Positions 17,189-26,200 are shown, counted from the stretch's first letter. The stretch is 64,000 bases of DNA from Mucilaginibacter auburnensis (GCF_002797815.1 NZ_PGFJ01000002.1:1612001-1676000), one strand, 5' to 3'. Notes: generated by a model from the sequence alone, not told the origin. Translations and numbers: made by a program.

Positions 17189-18739
17189 CTAAAGCTTTAT
17201 TTCTTCATCTTTTGATGAGAAGAAACGGAACTCCGTCATTTGGTAAGATGGGTTGCTTTTAACCTTTATCCACTGGTTATATTTAAAGAACCATTTCATC
17301 TGTAAGCTGATGATTCCCTTTTTAATATACGCTTCAATATACGGGTGTACGCATAAAGTTATGCCACGCTCGTTTTGTTCAAGCAGTATATAATTAAAGT
17401 TGTTCTCTATATCGTCCAGCAATAAAACGGTTGGCCTTATGGTGCCTGTACCATGACAAGCCGGGCAAACCTCGCTGGTAACAATATTCATTTCGGGCCT
17501 AACACGCTGACGGGTAATTTGTACCAGTCCGAATTTGCTTGGCGGCAAAATAGTGTGCTTAGCCCTGTCATGCGCCATTTCGGCACGTAAAAAGTCAAAT
17601 AGCTCTTTACGGTTAGTTGGCTTGTGCATGTCAATAAAATCGATCACCACAATGCCGCCCATATCGCGCAGGCGCAGTTGTCTTGCAATTTCTTTAGCAG
17701 CCTCTTTATTCACCTGGAAAGCGTTCTCTTCCTGGTTTTCTTTGCTTGCTGTGCGGTTGCCGCTATTAACATCAATAACGTGTAACGCTTCGGTATGTTC
17801 AATAACCAGGTAGGCACCGCCCGCCAGGTTTACCGTTTTTCCAAAGGCACCTTTAATTTGTTTGTCCACCCCAAAGTGGTCAAATATCGGGTCTTTGTGT
17901 TTATGCAACTTTACGATGCTTTCCAGATCAGGAGATATATCGCGTATGTACGATTTTACCTCTTCAAATAAGCTGGCATCGTTTAGGTGAATACTTTGAA
18001 AATCGGGATTTAAAATATCCCGTAAAATTGTTGAAGTACGGCCAATTTCGCCCAATACTTTCTTCCCCGGCTCTACCGCAGGCAGGCGCGTAACAAAGGC
18101 TTCCCACTTTGATATCAGATCAAGCAGGTCTTTTTGCATTTCGATTACACCTTTTCCTTCAGAAACGGTGCGGATAATAACCCCAAAATTTTGAGGTTTT
18201 ATGCTTTCCACTATCTTGCGCAAACGCGTGCGCTCGGTGTTGCTTTTTATTTTCTTTGATATGGATATCACATCAGAAAAAGGCACCAGCACTACGTAAC
18301 GTCCGGCAATAGACAAATCAGAGCTTAAACGGGGACCTTTGGTAGATATAGGCTCCTTAGCTATCTGCACAGGAACAAGCTGGTTTTTGGTCAATACGTC
18401 AGAGATCTTTCCTCCCTTACTTATATCTTCTTCCAGCTTAAGGCCATCCAGCAATTTTGATTTGTAACTGCCACCACGCACCTGCTTGGTCAGTTTTAAC
18501 AGGCTTTGCACCTGCGGACCAAGGTCAAGATAGTGCAGAAAAGCATCTTTCTCGTAGCCAACATCGACAAAAGCGGCATTTAGCCCGGGCATAAGCTTTT
18601 TAATGCGCCCGAGATAAATATCGCCAACAGTATAATTGTTGCTTATTTGTTCTTTGTGAAGCTCAACGAGTTGTTTATCCTGTAATAATGCAATGGTAGC
18701 CCCGTTTGGGGATGAATCGATAATTAATTCTTTTATCAA
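17189..18739 (-). CDS. rng: Ribonuclease E/G family protein (RNase G)
   Basis: 516-residue endoribonuclease acting in rRNA maturation and mRNA decay. An N-terminal S1 domain (about residues 38-120, VGDIYLGRIKKLMPGLNAAFVDVG) leads into the catalytic domain with DVNSG and GIVVIDFIDM metal-binding segments. The Zn-link Cys pair is in CPACHGTG. Length fits RNase G; the long C-terminal scaffold of RNase E is absent. The start is a TTG at 18739; the next residues (IKELIIDS) match the usual N-terminus. It lies at the end of a run with the COX24 protein, TPR protein and HU, a conserved Bacteroidota order next to mutY and ssb. Confidence 0.94.
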   Translation of the reverse strand: MIKELIIDSSPNGATIALLQDKQLVELHKEQISNNYTVGDIYLGRIKKLMPGLNAAFVDVGYEKDAFLHYLDLGPQVQSLLKLTKQVRGGSYKSKLLDGLKLEEDISKGGKISDVLTKNQLVPVQIAKEPISTKGPRLSSDLSIAGRYVVLVPFSDVISISKKIKSNTERTRLRKIVESIKPQNFGVIIRTVSEGKGVIEMQKDLLDLISKWEAFVTRLPAVEPGKKVLGEIGRTSTILRDILNPDFQSIHLNDASLFEEVKSYIRDISPDLESIVKLHKHKDPIFDHFGVDKQIKGAFGKTVNLAGGAYLVIEHTEALHVIDVNSGNRTASKENQEENAFQVNKEAAKEIARQLRLRDMGGIVVIDFIDMHKPTNRKELFDFLRAEMAHDRAKHTILPPSKFGLVQITRQRVRPEMNIVTSEVCPACHGTGTIRPTVLLLDDIENNFNYILLEQNERGITLCVHPYIEAYIKKGIISLQMKWFFKYNQWIKVKSNPSYQMTEFRFFSSKDEEIKL

Positions 18740-18842
18740 CTGCTACTCCATTTCTTATAATGCCCGTTTAAGCGTACTTAAAGGCATATCATTAGGGTAA
18801 AAAAACAATAAATGCGTATCTGCTTTGCTACAAAAGCAAATA

Positions 18843-18863
18843 AGGGGGCATATAGCCCCTCAT
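18843..18863 (-). terminator. Short hairpin after the COX24 gene
   Basis: GGGGC (18845-18849) pairs with GCCCC (18855-18859) just after the small basic protein gene, followed on the minus strand by a short A/T stretch. It is a weak terminator candidate between the COX24 gene and rng. Confidence 0.35.
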
Positions 18864-18864
18864 C

Positions 18865-18954
18865 TTATTTCTTTTTGTGCCTGTTTTTTCTTAAACGCTT
18901 TTTGCGTTTGTGAGTAGCCATTTTATGTCTTTTACGTTTTTTACCGCTTGGCAT
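18865..18954 (-). CDS. AURKAIP1/COX24-domain small basic protein
   Basis: A 29-residue, extremely basic protein starting MPSGKKRKRHKMATHKRKKR and ending RKNRHKKK. It matches the short bacterial proteins with the COX24/AURKAIP1 domain, related to mitochondrial mS38 and to short ribosomal proteins such as mycobacterial bS22, so it probably binds rRNA on the ribosome. The ATG at 18954 fits the conserved MPSGKKRKRHK start. It lies between the TPR protein gene and rng, a usual place for it in Bacteroidota. It is easily missed because of its size. Confidence 0.85.
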   Translation of the reverse strand: MPSGKKRKRHKMATHKRKKRLRKNRHKKK

Positions 18955-18981
18955 AATAATAATTTTTTAAATGTGTTTAAC

Positions 18982-19827
18982 TTAATTTTGTAATTCCTTT
19001 ATATACTGGTCAATGCGCTGAGTAAATGTTGGATCAGGCATTAATTCCTTGCATTTTTGGTAAGCCGCAATAGCTTCTTGTTTTTTGCCTATTTGCTTGT
19101 AGCTTTCAGCTAAATAGAAATAAGCTTCAAAGTCGGGCTTAATAGCTATAAGCGTTTTAAAACGCTGTACAGCTTTGTCATACTGGCCAGATTTCATGGA
19201 GAACAGACCAAGATTCATGTTAGCCGCAACGTTGTTAGGATCTTTTTCAACCACCTCGCGCAATAACGCTATACCTTGCATTGGGCCGGCACCGCCATTA
19301 ACATAAGCTACACCTAAACCTGTTTTAGCATCAAGGCTGGCAGGGTTAAGTTTAGTAGCATTTTGAAATGCCTCAACAGCGTTGCTTACAAAAGTAGGCG
19401 CCGCGGCTGTATCTGCCGACATTTTAGAGGCATCGTTAAAGCGGTTACCCGCATTCATCCATTGATTAAACGTATTTTCTTTGCGGGCAAGTGCCATATA
19501 ATAAAAAGCGGCAGGAGCAGGCTGATTTACATCATCCCAGCTTTTTGCCAGTTGCTTTTGAATATCAGTTTTTTCCGCGTCGGTAGTTGCCTTTTGAAGT
19601 TTGGCTTCCAGATCAGTTATCTTTGCAGAAAGCCCTCCGCCAATAGCCGCTTTGGCTGTGGTAGAAACACTTTCAACGGTTACTTTAACTGCAGGGGCAG
19701 CAGCAGCTTCATTCTGAGGGGTATCGTGGCTACTTTCGGCCTTGGTCAGGGCTTTTAAAGGCTGAACATACAAATAGCCCATAACTAACACAATGGCTGC
19801 TATAAATGCTATTTGTTTTGTTCTCAT
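18982..19827 (-). CDS. Tetratricopeptide repeat protein, membrane-anchored
   Basis: 281-residue protein with an N-terminal hydrophobic anchor (residues ~5-22) and an Ala-rich linker with a short coiled coil (ISAKITDLEAKLQKA region). About three to four TPR units follow at 160-275, for example PNNVAANMNLGLFSMKSGQY and PDFEAYFYLAESYKQIGKK. It likely faces the periplasm and acts as a protein-binding scaffold. It sits 20 bases after the HU gene and upstream of the COX24 and rng genes. A specific partner is not known. Confidence 0.85.
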   Translation of the reverse strand: MRTKQIAFIAAIVLVMGYLYVQPLKALTKAESSHDTPQNEAAAAPAVKVTVESVSTTAKAAIGGGLSAKITDLEAKLQKATTDAEKTDIQKQLAKSWDDVNQPAPAAFYYMALARKENTFNQWMNAGNRFNDASKMSADTAAAPTFVSNAVEAFQNATKLNPASLDAKTGLGVAYVNGGAGPMQGIALLREVVEKDPNNVAANMNLGLFSMKSGQYDKAVQRFKTLIAIKPDFEAYFYLAESYKQIGKKQEAIAAYQKCKELMPDPTFTQRIDQYIKELQN

Positions 19828-19847
19828 ATCCTTTAATTTTTTAATGC

Positions 19848-20141
19848 TTATTTAGAAGCTTTGTTACCGGTTTTTACTTTCTCAACAAAAGTTTTTGCTG
19901 GCTTAAAGCTTGGTACAAAGTGCTCAGGGATAATAATTGCAGTATTTTTTGAAATGTTACGAGCTGTTTTCTTAGCTCTTTTCTTAATAACAAAACTACC
20001 GAATCCTCTAACATACACGTTCTCACCGCTTACCATAGAGTTTTTCACTACTTTGAAAAACGCCTCAACTGTTTCCTGAACGTCAACTTTTTCTATACCT
20101 GTTTTAGATGAGATCTCGGTAATAATTTCTGCTTTAGTCAT
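19848..20141 (-). CDS. HU/IHF family DNA-binding protein
   Basis: 97-residue nucleoid protein that bends DNA as a dimer. It has the family pattern: helical N-terminus MTKAEIITEISSKTGIEK, VRGFGSFVIKKRAKKTARN (the GFG turn and arm entry), and the P..VPSFKPAK arm tip followed by the last helix. It is first in the operon with the TPR protein, COX24 protein and rng, and diverges from mutY. A -7 promoter box lies 48 bases upstream. Whether it behaves as HU or IHF cannot be told from sequence. Confidence 0.95.
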   Translation of the reverse strand: MTKAEIITEISSKTGIEKVDVQETVEAFFKVVKNSMVSGENVYVRGFGSFVIKKRAKKTARNISKNTAIIIPEHFVPSFKPAKTFVEKVKTGNKASK

Positions 20142-20188
20142 GTTTTATTTTTCCTTTAATATATTATTACTTAACTGATTTGGGGTTG

Positions 20189-20196
20189 CAAAAGTA
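20189..20196 (-). promoter_or_regulatory. Bacteroidota -7 box TACTTTTG for the HU operon
   Basis: On the minus strand a full TAnnTTTG match lies 47 bases before the HU start, giving a leader of about 40 bases. No -33 TTTG is at normal distance. Confidence 0.5.
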
Positions 20197-20300
20197 TCTT
20201 TTTATCGGCAAAGTTTGAAATAATTACGGCTTTTTTTTTGCCGGGGTATCAGCTACACCATTATATATTACAAATGCCACACAATTAGCGCAATAACTCC

Positions 20301-20308
20301 TACTTTTG
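20301..20308 (+). promoter_or_regulatory. Bacteroidota -7 box TACTTTTG abutting mutY
   Basis: A full TAnnTTTG match ends only 6 bases before the ATG at 20315, so the transcript would be nearly leaderless. It also argues against the TTG at 20306 as the start, since that codon lies inside the box. Confidence 0.5.
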
Positions 20309-20314
20309 CAGGTT

Positions 20315-21361
20315 ATGCATGTTCAACAAGAGCTTATAAACTGGTACCACGCTATTAAACGCGACCTGCCATGGCGCCATACAACCGACGCTTACACCAT
20401 TTGGCTATCGGAAATTATTCTACAGCAAACCCGTGTAGAGCAGGGCTTGCCTTACTATCAGCGCTTTCTGGAAAAATATCCAACCGTTATAGATTTTGCC
20501 GCAGCACCAGAGGATGACATCTTAAAGCTTTGGCAGGGCCTTGGCTATTATTCAAGGGGGCGCAACATGTTAAAAACCGCAAAACAGGTGCAGGAAGAGT
20601 ATAATGGTGTGTTCCCCACGAGTTATGATCAACTTATAAAACTAAAAGGCATAGGCGAATATACTGCCGCGGCCATATCGTCTTTTTCGGCTAACGAAGC
20701 CAGAGCTGTGTTAGACGGTAACGTTTACCGGGTGCTATCGCGCTACCTGGGCATAAGCCAACCTATTGACAGCACTACCGGCAAAAAAATATTCAGACAG
20801 GCCGCTGATGATTTCCTGAACGAGAAAGATCCGGCTGCTCATAACCAGGCCATGATGGAGTTGGGGGCGTTGGTATGCAAACCAAAGAATCCCGCCTGCG
20901 GCACTTGCCCCATCCGTATGGGTTGTTATGCATTTTTACACAACGCTGCCGGCAGCTTTCCCGTAAAAGCAAAAAAGATAAAAGTGAAGGAGCGGTTCTT
21001 CAATTATTTTTTGTTTGAAGATGAGAATGGGCGTATATTGATGAATAAACGTAGCGATAACGACATATGGGCCAATATGTACGACCTGCCTCTGATAGAA
21101 ACCACGCATCAGTTAAGCATGGATGAATTAATCGCTTTACCCGAAGTGGTTGAAATATTCGGTAAGAAATTAATCATAACGAAATCTTCACCAATTATAA
21201 AACACGTGTTAACGCATCAGCATTTATATGTAAGGTTTGTTGTTTTGAAGCAAAAACCACTTACAATGCACCCTAACTGGGTTTTCATAGAAGTAGAAAA
21301 TTTAAAAAAGATAGCGTTACCAAAGGTGATTTTTATATTTTTAGATAATTTTTTAAATTAG
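20315..21361 (+). CDS. mutY: A/G-specific adenine glycosylase
   Basis: 348-residue base-excision repair enzyme that removes adenine mispaired with 8-oxoguanine. Catalytic E33 (SEIILQQT) and D134 (VLDGNVYRV) are present, with the helix-hairpin-helix at LKGIGEYTAAAI. The [4Fe-4S] ligands C188, C195, C198 and C204 have the C-x6-C-x2-C-x5-C spacing. A C-terminal NUDIX-like domain that reads 8-oxoG follows from about residue 225. It is followed by ssb after 25 bases, the usual Bacteroidota order. Confidence 0.96.
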   Translation: MHVQQELINWYHAIKRDLPWRHTTDAYTIWLSEIILQQTRVEQGLPYYQRFLEKYPTVIDFAAAPEDDILKLWQGLGYYSRGRNMLKTAKQVQEEYNGVFPTSYDQLIKLKGIGEYTAAAISSFSANEARAVLDGNVYRVLSRYLGISQPIDSTTGKKIFRQAADDFLNEKDPAAHNQAMMELGALVCKPKNPACGTCPIRMGCYAFLHNAAGSFPVKAKKIKVKERFFNYFLFEDENGRILMNKRSDNDIWANMYDLPLIETTHQLSMDELIALPEVVEIFGKKLIITKSSPIIKHVLTHQHLYVRFVVLKQKPLTMHPNWVFIEVENLKKIALPKVIFIFLDNFLN

Positions 21362-21386
21362 AAATAAACATCGTACTTTTAGAGCC

Positions 21387-21815
21387 ATGTCAGGAATAAA
21401 CAAAGTGATTCTGGTTGGCCACTTAGGCAAGGATCCGGAAATTAGATATTTAGAAGGGGGCGTATCTGTGGCAAGCTTCCCTTTGGCTACCTCTGAAACC
21501 TATAATAAAGACGGCAAAAAGGTTGAACAAACCGAATGGCATAACATAGTGCTTTGGCGCAGCCTGGCTGATGTTGCAGCCAAATTTTTGCAAAAAGGAA
21601 AGCTGGTTTACATTGAAGGTAAACTACGCACCCGCTTTTTTGAAGACAAAGAGGGGATAAAAAAATACACTACTGAGATAGTGGCAGAAAACTTTACGCT
21701 ATTAGGCCGCAAAACTGATTTTGAACAGGAAGGCTACGTAAAACAGGGAGCTAAAATAAGCGAGGGCCAACCTACATTTGAGGGAAGTGGAGACCCAGAC
21801 GATCTACAATTCTAA
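21387..21815 (+). CDS. ssb: Single-stranded DNA-binding protein
   Basis: 142-residue SSB. The OB-fold occupies residues 1-110 (MSGINKVILVGHLGKDPEIRY, then WHNIVLWRSLADVAAKFLQKG, then YTTEIVAENFTLLGRK). A short acidic tail ends DPDDLQF, close to the DDDIPF tail that recruits replication and repair partners. In Flavobacteriia mutY-ssb is followed by gldE and gldD; here a terminator and an opposite-strand operon follow instead. Confidence 0.96.
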   Translation: MSGINKVILVGHLGKDPEIRYLEGGVSVASFPLATSETYNKDGKKVEQTEWHNIVLWRSLADVAAKFLQKGKLVYIEGKLRTRFFEDKEGIKKYTTEIVAENFTLLGRKTDFEQEGYVKQGAKISEGQPTFEGSGDPDDLQF

Positions 21816-21836
21816 ACCAAGTATAAACCAATGAGA

Positions 21837-21869
21837 AAGGCCCCGTTGCGATTGCTTCGGGGCCTTTTT
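21837..21869 (+). terminator. Rho-independent terminator after ssb
   Basis: Stem AAGGCCCCG (21837-21845) / CGGGGCCTT (21858-21866) with a 12-base loop, followed by TTT and A/T-rich sequence. It also lies at the 3' end of the opposing cyclase gene. Confidence 0.85.
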
Positions 21870-21874
21870 AATTT

Positions 21875-22918
21875 TTATTCCAGTACCTGGTATATTATAA
21901 ATGGATTAGCCTTGTTTTTAAGCGTAACCTCACCAATACGCTCACAACTGAAAGATTCCTTAGCTTTCTCATAAGCCTGCTCTGTAATTACTATTTGCCC
22001 TGGCTTGGCAACAGACTGTAAGCGCTGCGCTAGGTTCACGGCATCCCCTACCACTGTATAGTCTAAGCGTTTAAGCGAAGCTGAACCAATATTGCCCGTG
22101 ATCATCTCGCCCGAGTTGATCCCTACGGAAATATTGGCCTCAAAAGTTTTATCGCCTACTTGCAATGCCGGTACCGAACTCATTTGCTTGCGCACCGCAA
22201 GAGCGGTATCAATGGCCCTGTCCAGATGGTAATCACCACGGAAAACGGCCATCACGGCATCGCCCATAAATTTATCAACACGGCCTCCTTGTGTTATAAT
22301 CTCTTTTACAATCTTGTCAAACAAGCCGTTTAGCATTTCAACCACCGTGTTAACCGGCACCTGCTCTGTTATAGAAGTAAAACCGCTCACATCCATAAAC
22401 ATTACCGTGCCCTCGGTCAGTTCGTTTTTAAGAAGGCCATTTTCAAACTCTTTGTGCGTCATGAAATTCAGCACATTCTCATCCACATACATCTTAAGTA
22501 TGTTATTTTCTTTTATGGCCTTGATGGTTTCCTGCAATTGCTTAACATGCTCAATTGTTTTTTGCATGGTAAGGTCCAGGTCATCAAAATCAACAGGCTT
22601 GCATACAAAGTCAAACGCGCCACGGTTCATGGCAGCACGTATGTTCTGCATATCGCCATAAGCCGATACCATTACAGCCTTAAGCATAGGGTTAGCATCG
22701 GGCAGGCGGCCAAGCAATGTAAGGCCATCCATTATAGGCATGTTGATATCGCTCAATACAATATCAATATCGTTGTGCTCATCTATTTTGGCCAGCGCTT
22801 CCTCGCCGTTTTGCGCAAACACAAACTCATAAACGTTCTCGCGAATCTTCTTCCTGAATTTTTGCTTTACCAGTATCTCCAGGTCTGCCTCATCATCTAC
22901 AACCAGTATTTTAGCCAT
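21875..22918 (-). CDS. Response regulator with class III adenylate/guanylate cyclase output
   Basis: 347-residue protein. The REC domain (1-125) has the phospho-acceptor D57 (LSDINMP) after the VDDEAD acid pocket. A linker helix leads to a class III cyclase domain (about 170-347). Metal-binding Asp residues are in MFMDVSGFTS and GDAVMAVF, the purine-specifying Lys is in VDKFMGD with an Asp/Thr in DYTVVGD, and the transition-state Asn/Arg are in DAVNLAQRL. That set favours ATP, so cAMP is the likely product. It overlaps the upstream receiver gene by 8 bases and shares an operon with it and the histidine kinase. No cAMP receptor gene is in the window. Confidence 0.93.
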   Translation of the reverse strand: MAKILVVDDEADLEILVKQKFRKKIRENVYEFVFAQNGEEALAKIDEHNDIDIVLSDINMPIMDGLTLLGRLPDANPMLKAVMVSAYGDMQNIRAAMNRGAFDFVCKPVDFDDLDLTMQKTIEHVKQLQETIKAIKENNILKMYVDENVLNFMTHKEFENGLLKNELTEGTVMFMDVSGFTSITEQVPVNTVVEMLNGLFDKIVKEIITQGGRVDKFMGDAVMAVFRGDYHLDRAIDTALAVRKQMSSVPALQVGDKTFEANISVGINSGEMITGNIGSASLKRLDYTVVGDAVNLAQRLQSVAKPGQIVITEQAYEKAKESFSCERIGEVTLKNKANPFIIYQVLE

Positions 22919-23294
22919 TATGCAGTACAGTATTTAGTTTTTCTTTCAGTATGTTAAAATCAAGCGGCTTGGTCAAAAAGTCATTGGCCCCTCTTTGCAA
23001 GGCGCTGTTTTTGTTCTCTTCGTCGCCGTAAGCGGTTATCATCATCACCAGGGGCGGCGGGTTATCATAGTCCTCACGTATTTTTACCAGCAGATCCAAG
23101 CCGCTCATGCCGGGCATGTTAATGTCTGACAGGATCAGCACCACTTCCGAGTGTTTTTCTTCCAGATAAGTCAGGGCCTCTTCGCCCGAAAAGGCAAAGT
23201 CAAAATCAAGTTCATGATTTTTGATTTCTTTACGGAAACGCTGCAAAAAAAGCGGCTGTACGTCCGCCTCATCATCTACAACCAATATCTTCAT
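22911..23294 (-). CDS. Single-domain response regulator (REC)
   Basis: 127-residue stand-alone receiver, CheY-like. VDDEAD forms the acidic pocket, D57 (LSDINMPG) is the phosphorylation site, T87 (MITAYGD) is the switch residue and K109 (FLTKPLD) is the conserved Lys. It lies between the histidine kinase (22 bases) and the receiver-cyclase (8-base overlap). It may act as a phosphate sink or relay that shapes signalling to the cyclase. Confidence 0.93.
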   Translation of the reverse strand: MKILVVDDEADVQPLFLQRFRKEIKNHELDFDFAFSGEEALTYLEEKHSEVVLILSDINMPGMSGLDLLVKIREDYDNPPPLVMMITAYGDEENKNSALQRGANDFLTKPLDFNILKEKLNTVLHNG

Positions 23295-23316
23295 AAGCGT
23301 TTAAATATAGCAATTA

Positions 23317-24624
23317 TCAGGCAATGGGCAGTTCAATTGTAAAGGTTGAGCCTTCGCCTTCGGCAGATTCAATGTCAATGTTACCGCCATGTCCTTTCAC
23401 AATAATATCATAACTTAATGAAAGGCCCAGCCCGGTACCCTCGCCTGTAGGCTTGGTAGTAAAAAAGGGCTGCATTATTTTATCCCTTATTTCATCGGGG
23501 ATACCTGTACCATTATCTTTCACTTTAATGATCACGTCCTCTGCAGTAAAAGTAGTGGTTACTTCAAGCAAGGGCTTAAAATCTGCACCAGCCGTTTTTT
23601 GCTTTTGCCTTACCGCGTAAAACGCGTTGGTAAACAGATTAAGTAATACCCTGCCAACATCTTGCGGTACAACATTAATGAAAGGCATACCATCGGCAAA
23701 ATGTGTTATCATTTCGGCATTAAAGCTTTTGTCTTTAGCGCGCAATCCGTGATAAGCCAAGCGGAGGTACTCATCAGCCAGATTGTTGATGTTCACCTTT
23801 TCTTTTTGGCCTGTGCTGGCACGGCTATGTTGCAACATGCCTTTAACAATACTGTCGGCACGTTTACCATGGTGTATAATTTTTTCAAGGTTTTGTTTAA
23901 GGTCGCCGGCAATGGCAATGGCTTCTTCGGTATCGCCCTTGTTCAGCTCCTCCTCCATTTCATCAATCAGTTCCGTACTTACATCAGCGAAGTTGTTGAC
24001 AAAGTTAAGCGGGTTTTGTATCTCGTGGGCTATACCTGCTGTAAGCTCGCCTAACGAGGCCAGTTTTTCGGCCTGTATCAATTGCTGTTGCGTGGTTTGC
24101 AACAGTTCAATAGCTTTTTCAAGTTCTTGTTTTTGGAGGGTCAGCTCGGCAGTACGCTCCGCCACCAGGCGGTCAAGCTCAAGGTTTTGGGCTTTAACTA
24201 TGCGTAATTCTTCCCGTTGTTTTTTTGAAGCTGCCCAACGACTCATTATCCAAACAAAAGCCGCTACTACCGGCAAAGCAAAATACTCGCCGTACTCCTC
24301 ATAAAAATCAGGCAGTATAAGTTTTACCAGTATAATTATAACGCCTGTTGCTATAAGCGGGTAATGCGACTCGAAATAACCTCTAAAACCCTTAAATTCG
24401 TCTTGCTTGTTGAGGTACCAAATAGATCCGAACAGCAATGCATCGCCTATAATAAGCAGCGGTATGCCCCTCAAAATATTCTCTAAAAAAGCATAGATTA
24501 ATATCGCACCTATCTGCCCGAAATTGAATATGGTGCGCCACCGTTCTTGCAAAGGTGTCCCTTTAATGGCGCGGTTAAGCCAGTTAAACAATAAAAAGGC
24601 AGCCAAAAAGAAGAAAAAAGTCAT
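23317..24624 (-). CDS. Membrane sensor histidine kinase
   Basis: 435-residue kinase. Four to five hydrophobic segments in residues 1-130 form a membrane sensor with little periplasmic domain. A coiled coil (about 140-190) leads to the HisKA helix with the H-box GIAHEIQNPLNFVNNF. The HATPase domain has the N-box (LLNLFTNAFYAV), G1 (DNGTGIP) and G2 (GTGLGLSL). It is first in the operon with two receiver proteins. The signal is unknown; the membrane region resembles integral sensing modules more than a ligand-binding periplasmic domain. Confidence 0.92.
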   Translation of the reverse strand: MTFFFFLAAFLLFNWLNRAIKGTPLQERWRTIFNFGQIGAILIYAFLENILRGIPLLIIGDALLFGSIWYLNKQDEFKGFRGYFESHYPLIATGVIIILVKLILPDFYEEYGEYFALPVVAAFVWIMSRWAASKKQREELRIVKAQNLELDRLVAERTAELTLQKQELEKAIELLQTTQQQLIQAEKLASLGELTAGIAHEIQNPLNFVNNFADVSTELIDEMEEELNKGDTEEAIAIAGDLKQNLEKIIHHGKRADSIVKGMLQHSRASTGQKEKVNINNLADEYLRLAYHGLRAKDKSFNAEMITHFADGMPFINVVPQDVGRVLLNLFTNAFYAVRQKQKTAGADFKPLLEVTTTFTAEDVIIKVKDNGTGIPDEIRDKIMQPFFTTKPTGEGTGLGLSLSYDIIVKGHGGNIDIESAEGEGSTFTIELPIA

Positions 24625-24741
24625 TTACCGTTGCTTATATATGTGCTAAATATAGCTAATTATTGCTTTACGGGCAAAGAGGGCAGTGGTACACGCACAT
24701 GCTGAACATTTTATATATTAGCCCCCCTGTTTAAACCAATT

Positions 24742-25326
24742 ATGCGATCTGCAACCGCCGGTGAATTTATTATTGCGAAACTGGAGCGTGACCTGCCAGC
24801 TTATTTTTGTTATCATAACGATATGCATACCCGAGACGTACATGCCGCCGCGCTTCGATTGGCCGAAGGTGAAAGTATCAGTCCTCAACAAACAGACCTA
24901 TTATTGGCGGCTGCCTGGTACCACGACTCGGGGTTTTTAATCACTAACGAGGGGCACGAAGAACAATCGTGCAAATTAGCGATTGAACATTTGCCTGCTG
25001 CCGGTTATAATGCCGAAGAAATTGAAACCATATGCCATATTATACACGCTACCCGCCTTCCACAATCGCCACAAGATAATTTAGGTGAGATAATTGCTGA
25101 TGCTGATCTGGATTATTTGGGCCGCGATGATTTTTTTACCATAAGCGATAAGTTGTATAACGAACTATTGCTAACCGCAAAAGTAAAAACCCGCGAAGAA
25201 TGGGACCGAATGCAGATTGATTTTATGCGACAGCATCAATATTTCACAAAAACAGCTATAAATACCCGACAAGCGCAAAAAGAGCTTAACTTAGCAGCAA
25301 TAAAAGCCCGTTTACATACTACATGA
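24742..25326 (+). CDS. HD domain phosphohydrolase
   Basis: 194-residue metal-dependent phosphohydrolase. The HD signature is spread as CYHNDMHTRDVHAAA, AAWYHDSGF (the His-Asp pair), a later ICHIIHATR and the D in ADADLDYLG. It lacks the extra domains of RelA/SpoT or cyclic-di-GMP HD-GYP enzymes. The substrate could be a nucleotide or cyclic nucleotide. Its stop overlaps the YitT gene start in ATGA. Confidence 0.85.
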   Translation: MRSATAGEFIIAKLERDLPAYFCYHNDMHTRDVHAAALRLAEGESISPQQTDLLLAAAWYHDSGFLITNEGHEEQSCKLAIEHLPAAGYNAEEIETICHIIHATRLPQSPQDNLGEIIADADLDYLGRDDFFTISDKLYNELLLTAKVKTREEWDRMQIDFMRQHQYFTKTAINTRQAQKELNLAAIKARLHTT

Positions 25327-26192
25327 AAAATAAACTCATACCACAGTGGCTAACTGATGTTTTTTATACGGTAGCAGGTATTTTGTTTTGCAGCTTCGCC
25401 CTTAAAAGCTTTTTGGTTCCTAACAGTTTTTTTGACGGCGGTGTTACCGGTATATCACTGCTGATACACGAAACCTACCATTACAATATTGCTTACGTAA
25501 TTGTGCTGGCCAACCTGCCTTTTATTGTAATGGGTGCTTACCAGGTTAGTCGCAGGTTTGCGCTAAAAACACTGGCTGCTGTTATTGCTTTGGGTTTAGC
25601 GCTGTTACTCATTCCGTTTGAGCCCGTTACCAGCGATAAGTTGTTGGTATCCATCTTCGGTGGTGTGTTTATGGGTATAGGTGTGGGTTTGGCCATGCGT
25701 GGGGGCTGCGCGTTAGATGGCATTGAAGTTTTAGCGCTTTATACAGGTAAACGCATCAGCTTTACCATTAGCGAGATCATTTTGGGCATTAACATTATTA
25801 TCTTCCTGATAGCGGGTATAAAAATGGGGTTGCCTACCGCGCTTTATTCTATACTGACCTATTATACAGCATCGCGCACCATCAACTTTGTTATTGAAGG
25901 TTTGGAAGAATATACAGGGGTTACCATTATATCTGGCCAAAGCGAAGTTATTAAGCGTGAACTGGTAATGAACCTTGGCCGTGGCATTACCGTTTACAAA
26001 GGCGAGCGCGGCTTTTTAAAAGAGAGCTTTGATGTTAGCCACCCGGTTGACATCATCTATACCGTTGTTACCCGCCTGGAAGTACGCCGCTTGCGCAACA
26101 TTGTACATGATATAGACCCGCGCGCGTTCATCTTTACCGGCATTATTAAAGAAGCCGCCGGTGGAGTGCTGAAGAGACGGGCAAGGCATTAA
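25323..26192 (+). CDS. YitT family membrane protein (DUF161 + DUF2179)
   Basis: 289-residue membrane protein with five to six hydrophobic segments, including the family motif FFDGGVTGISLLIHE and the GGxxxGIGVGLAMRGGCALDG segment. A C-terminal cytoplasmic DUF2179 domain (about 205-280, GRGITVYKGERGF and YTVVTRLEVRRL) is a PII-like fold that may bind a small ligand. Transport substrate is unknown. Translational overlap with the HD phosphohydrolase suggests the enzyme may act on a ligand sensed by this protein; that is an inference. Confidence 0.88.
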   Translation: MKNKLIPQWLTDVFYTVAGILFCSFALKSFLVPNSFFDGGVTGISLLIHETYHYNIAYVIVLANLPFIVMGAYQVSRRFALKTLAAVIALGLALLLIPFEPVTSDKLLVSIFGGVFMGIGVGLAMRGGCALDGIEVLALYTGKRISFTISEIILGINIIIFLIAGIKMGLPTALYSILTYYTASRTINFVIEGLEEYTGVTIISGQSEVIKRELVMNLGRGITVYKGERGFLKESFDVSHPVDIIYTVVTRLEVRRLRNIVHDIDPRAFIFTGIIKEAAGGVLKRRARH

Positions 26193-26200
26193 GAAGTCTT

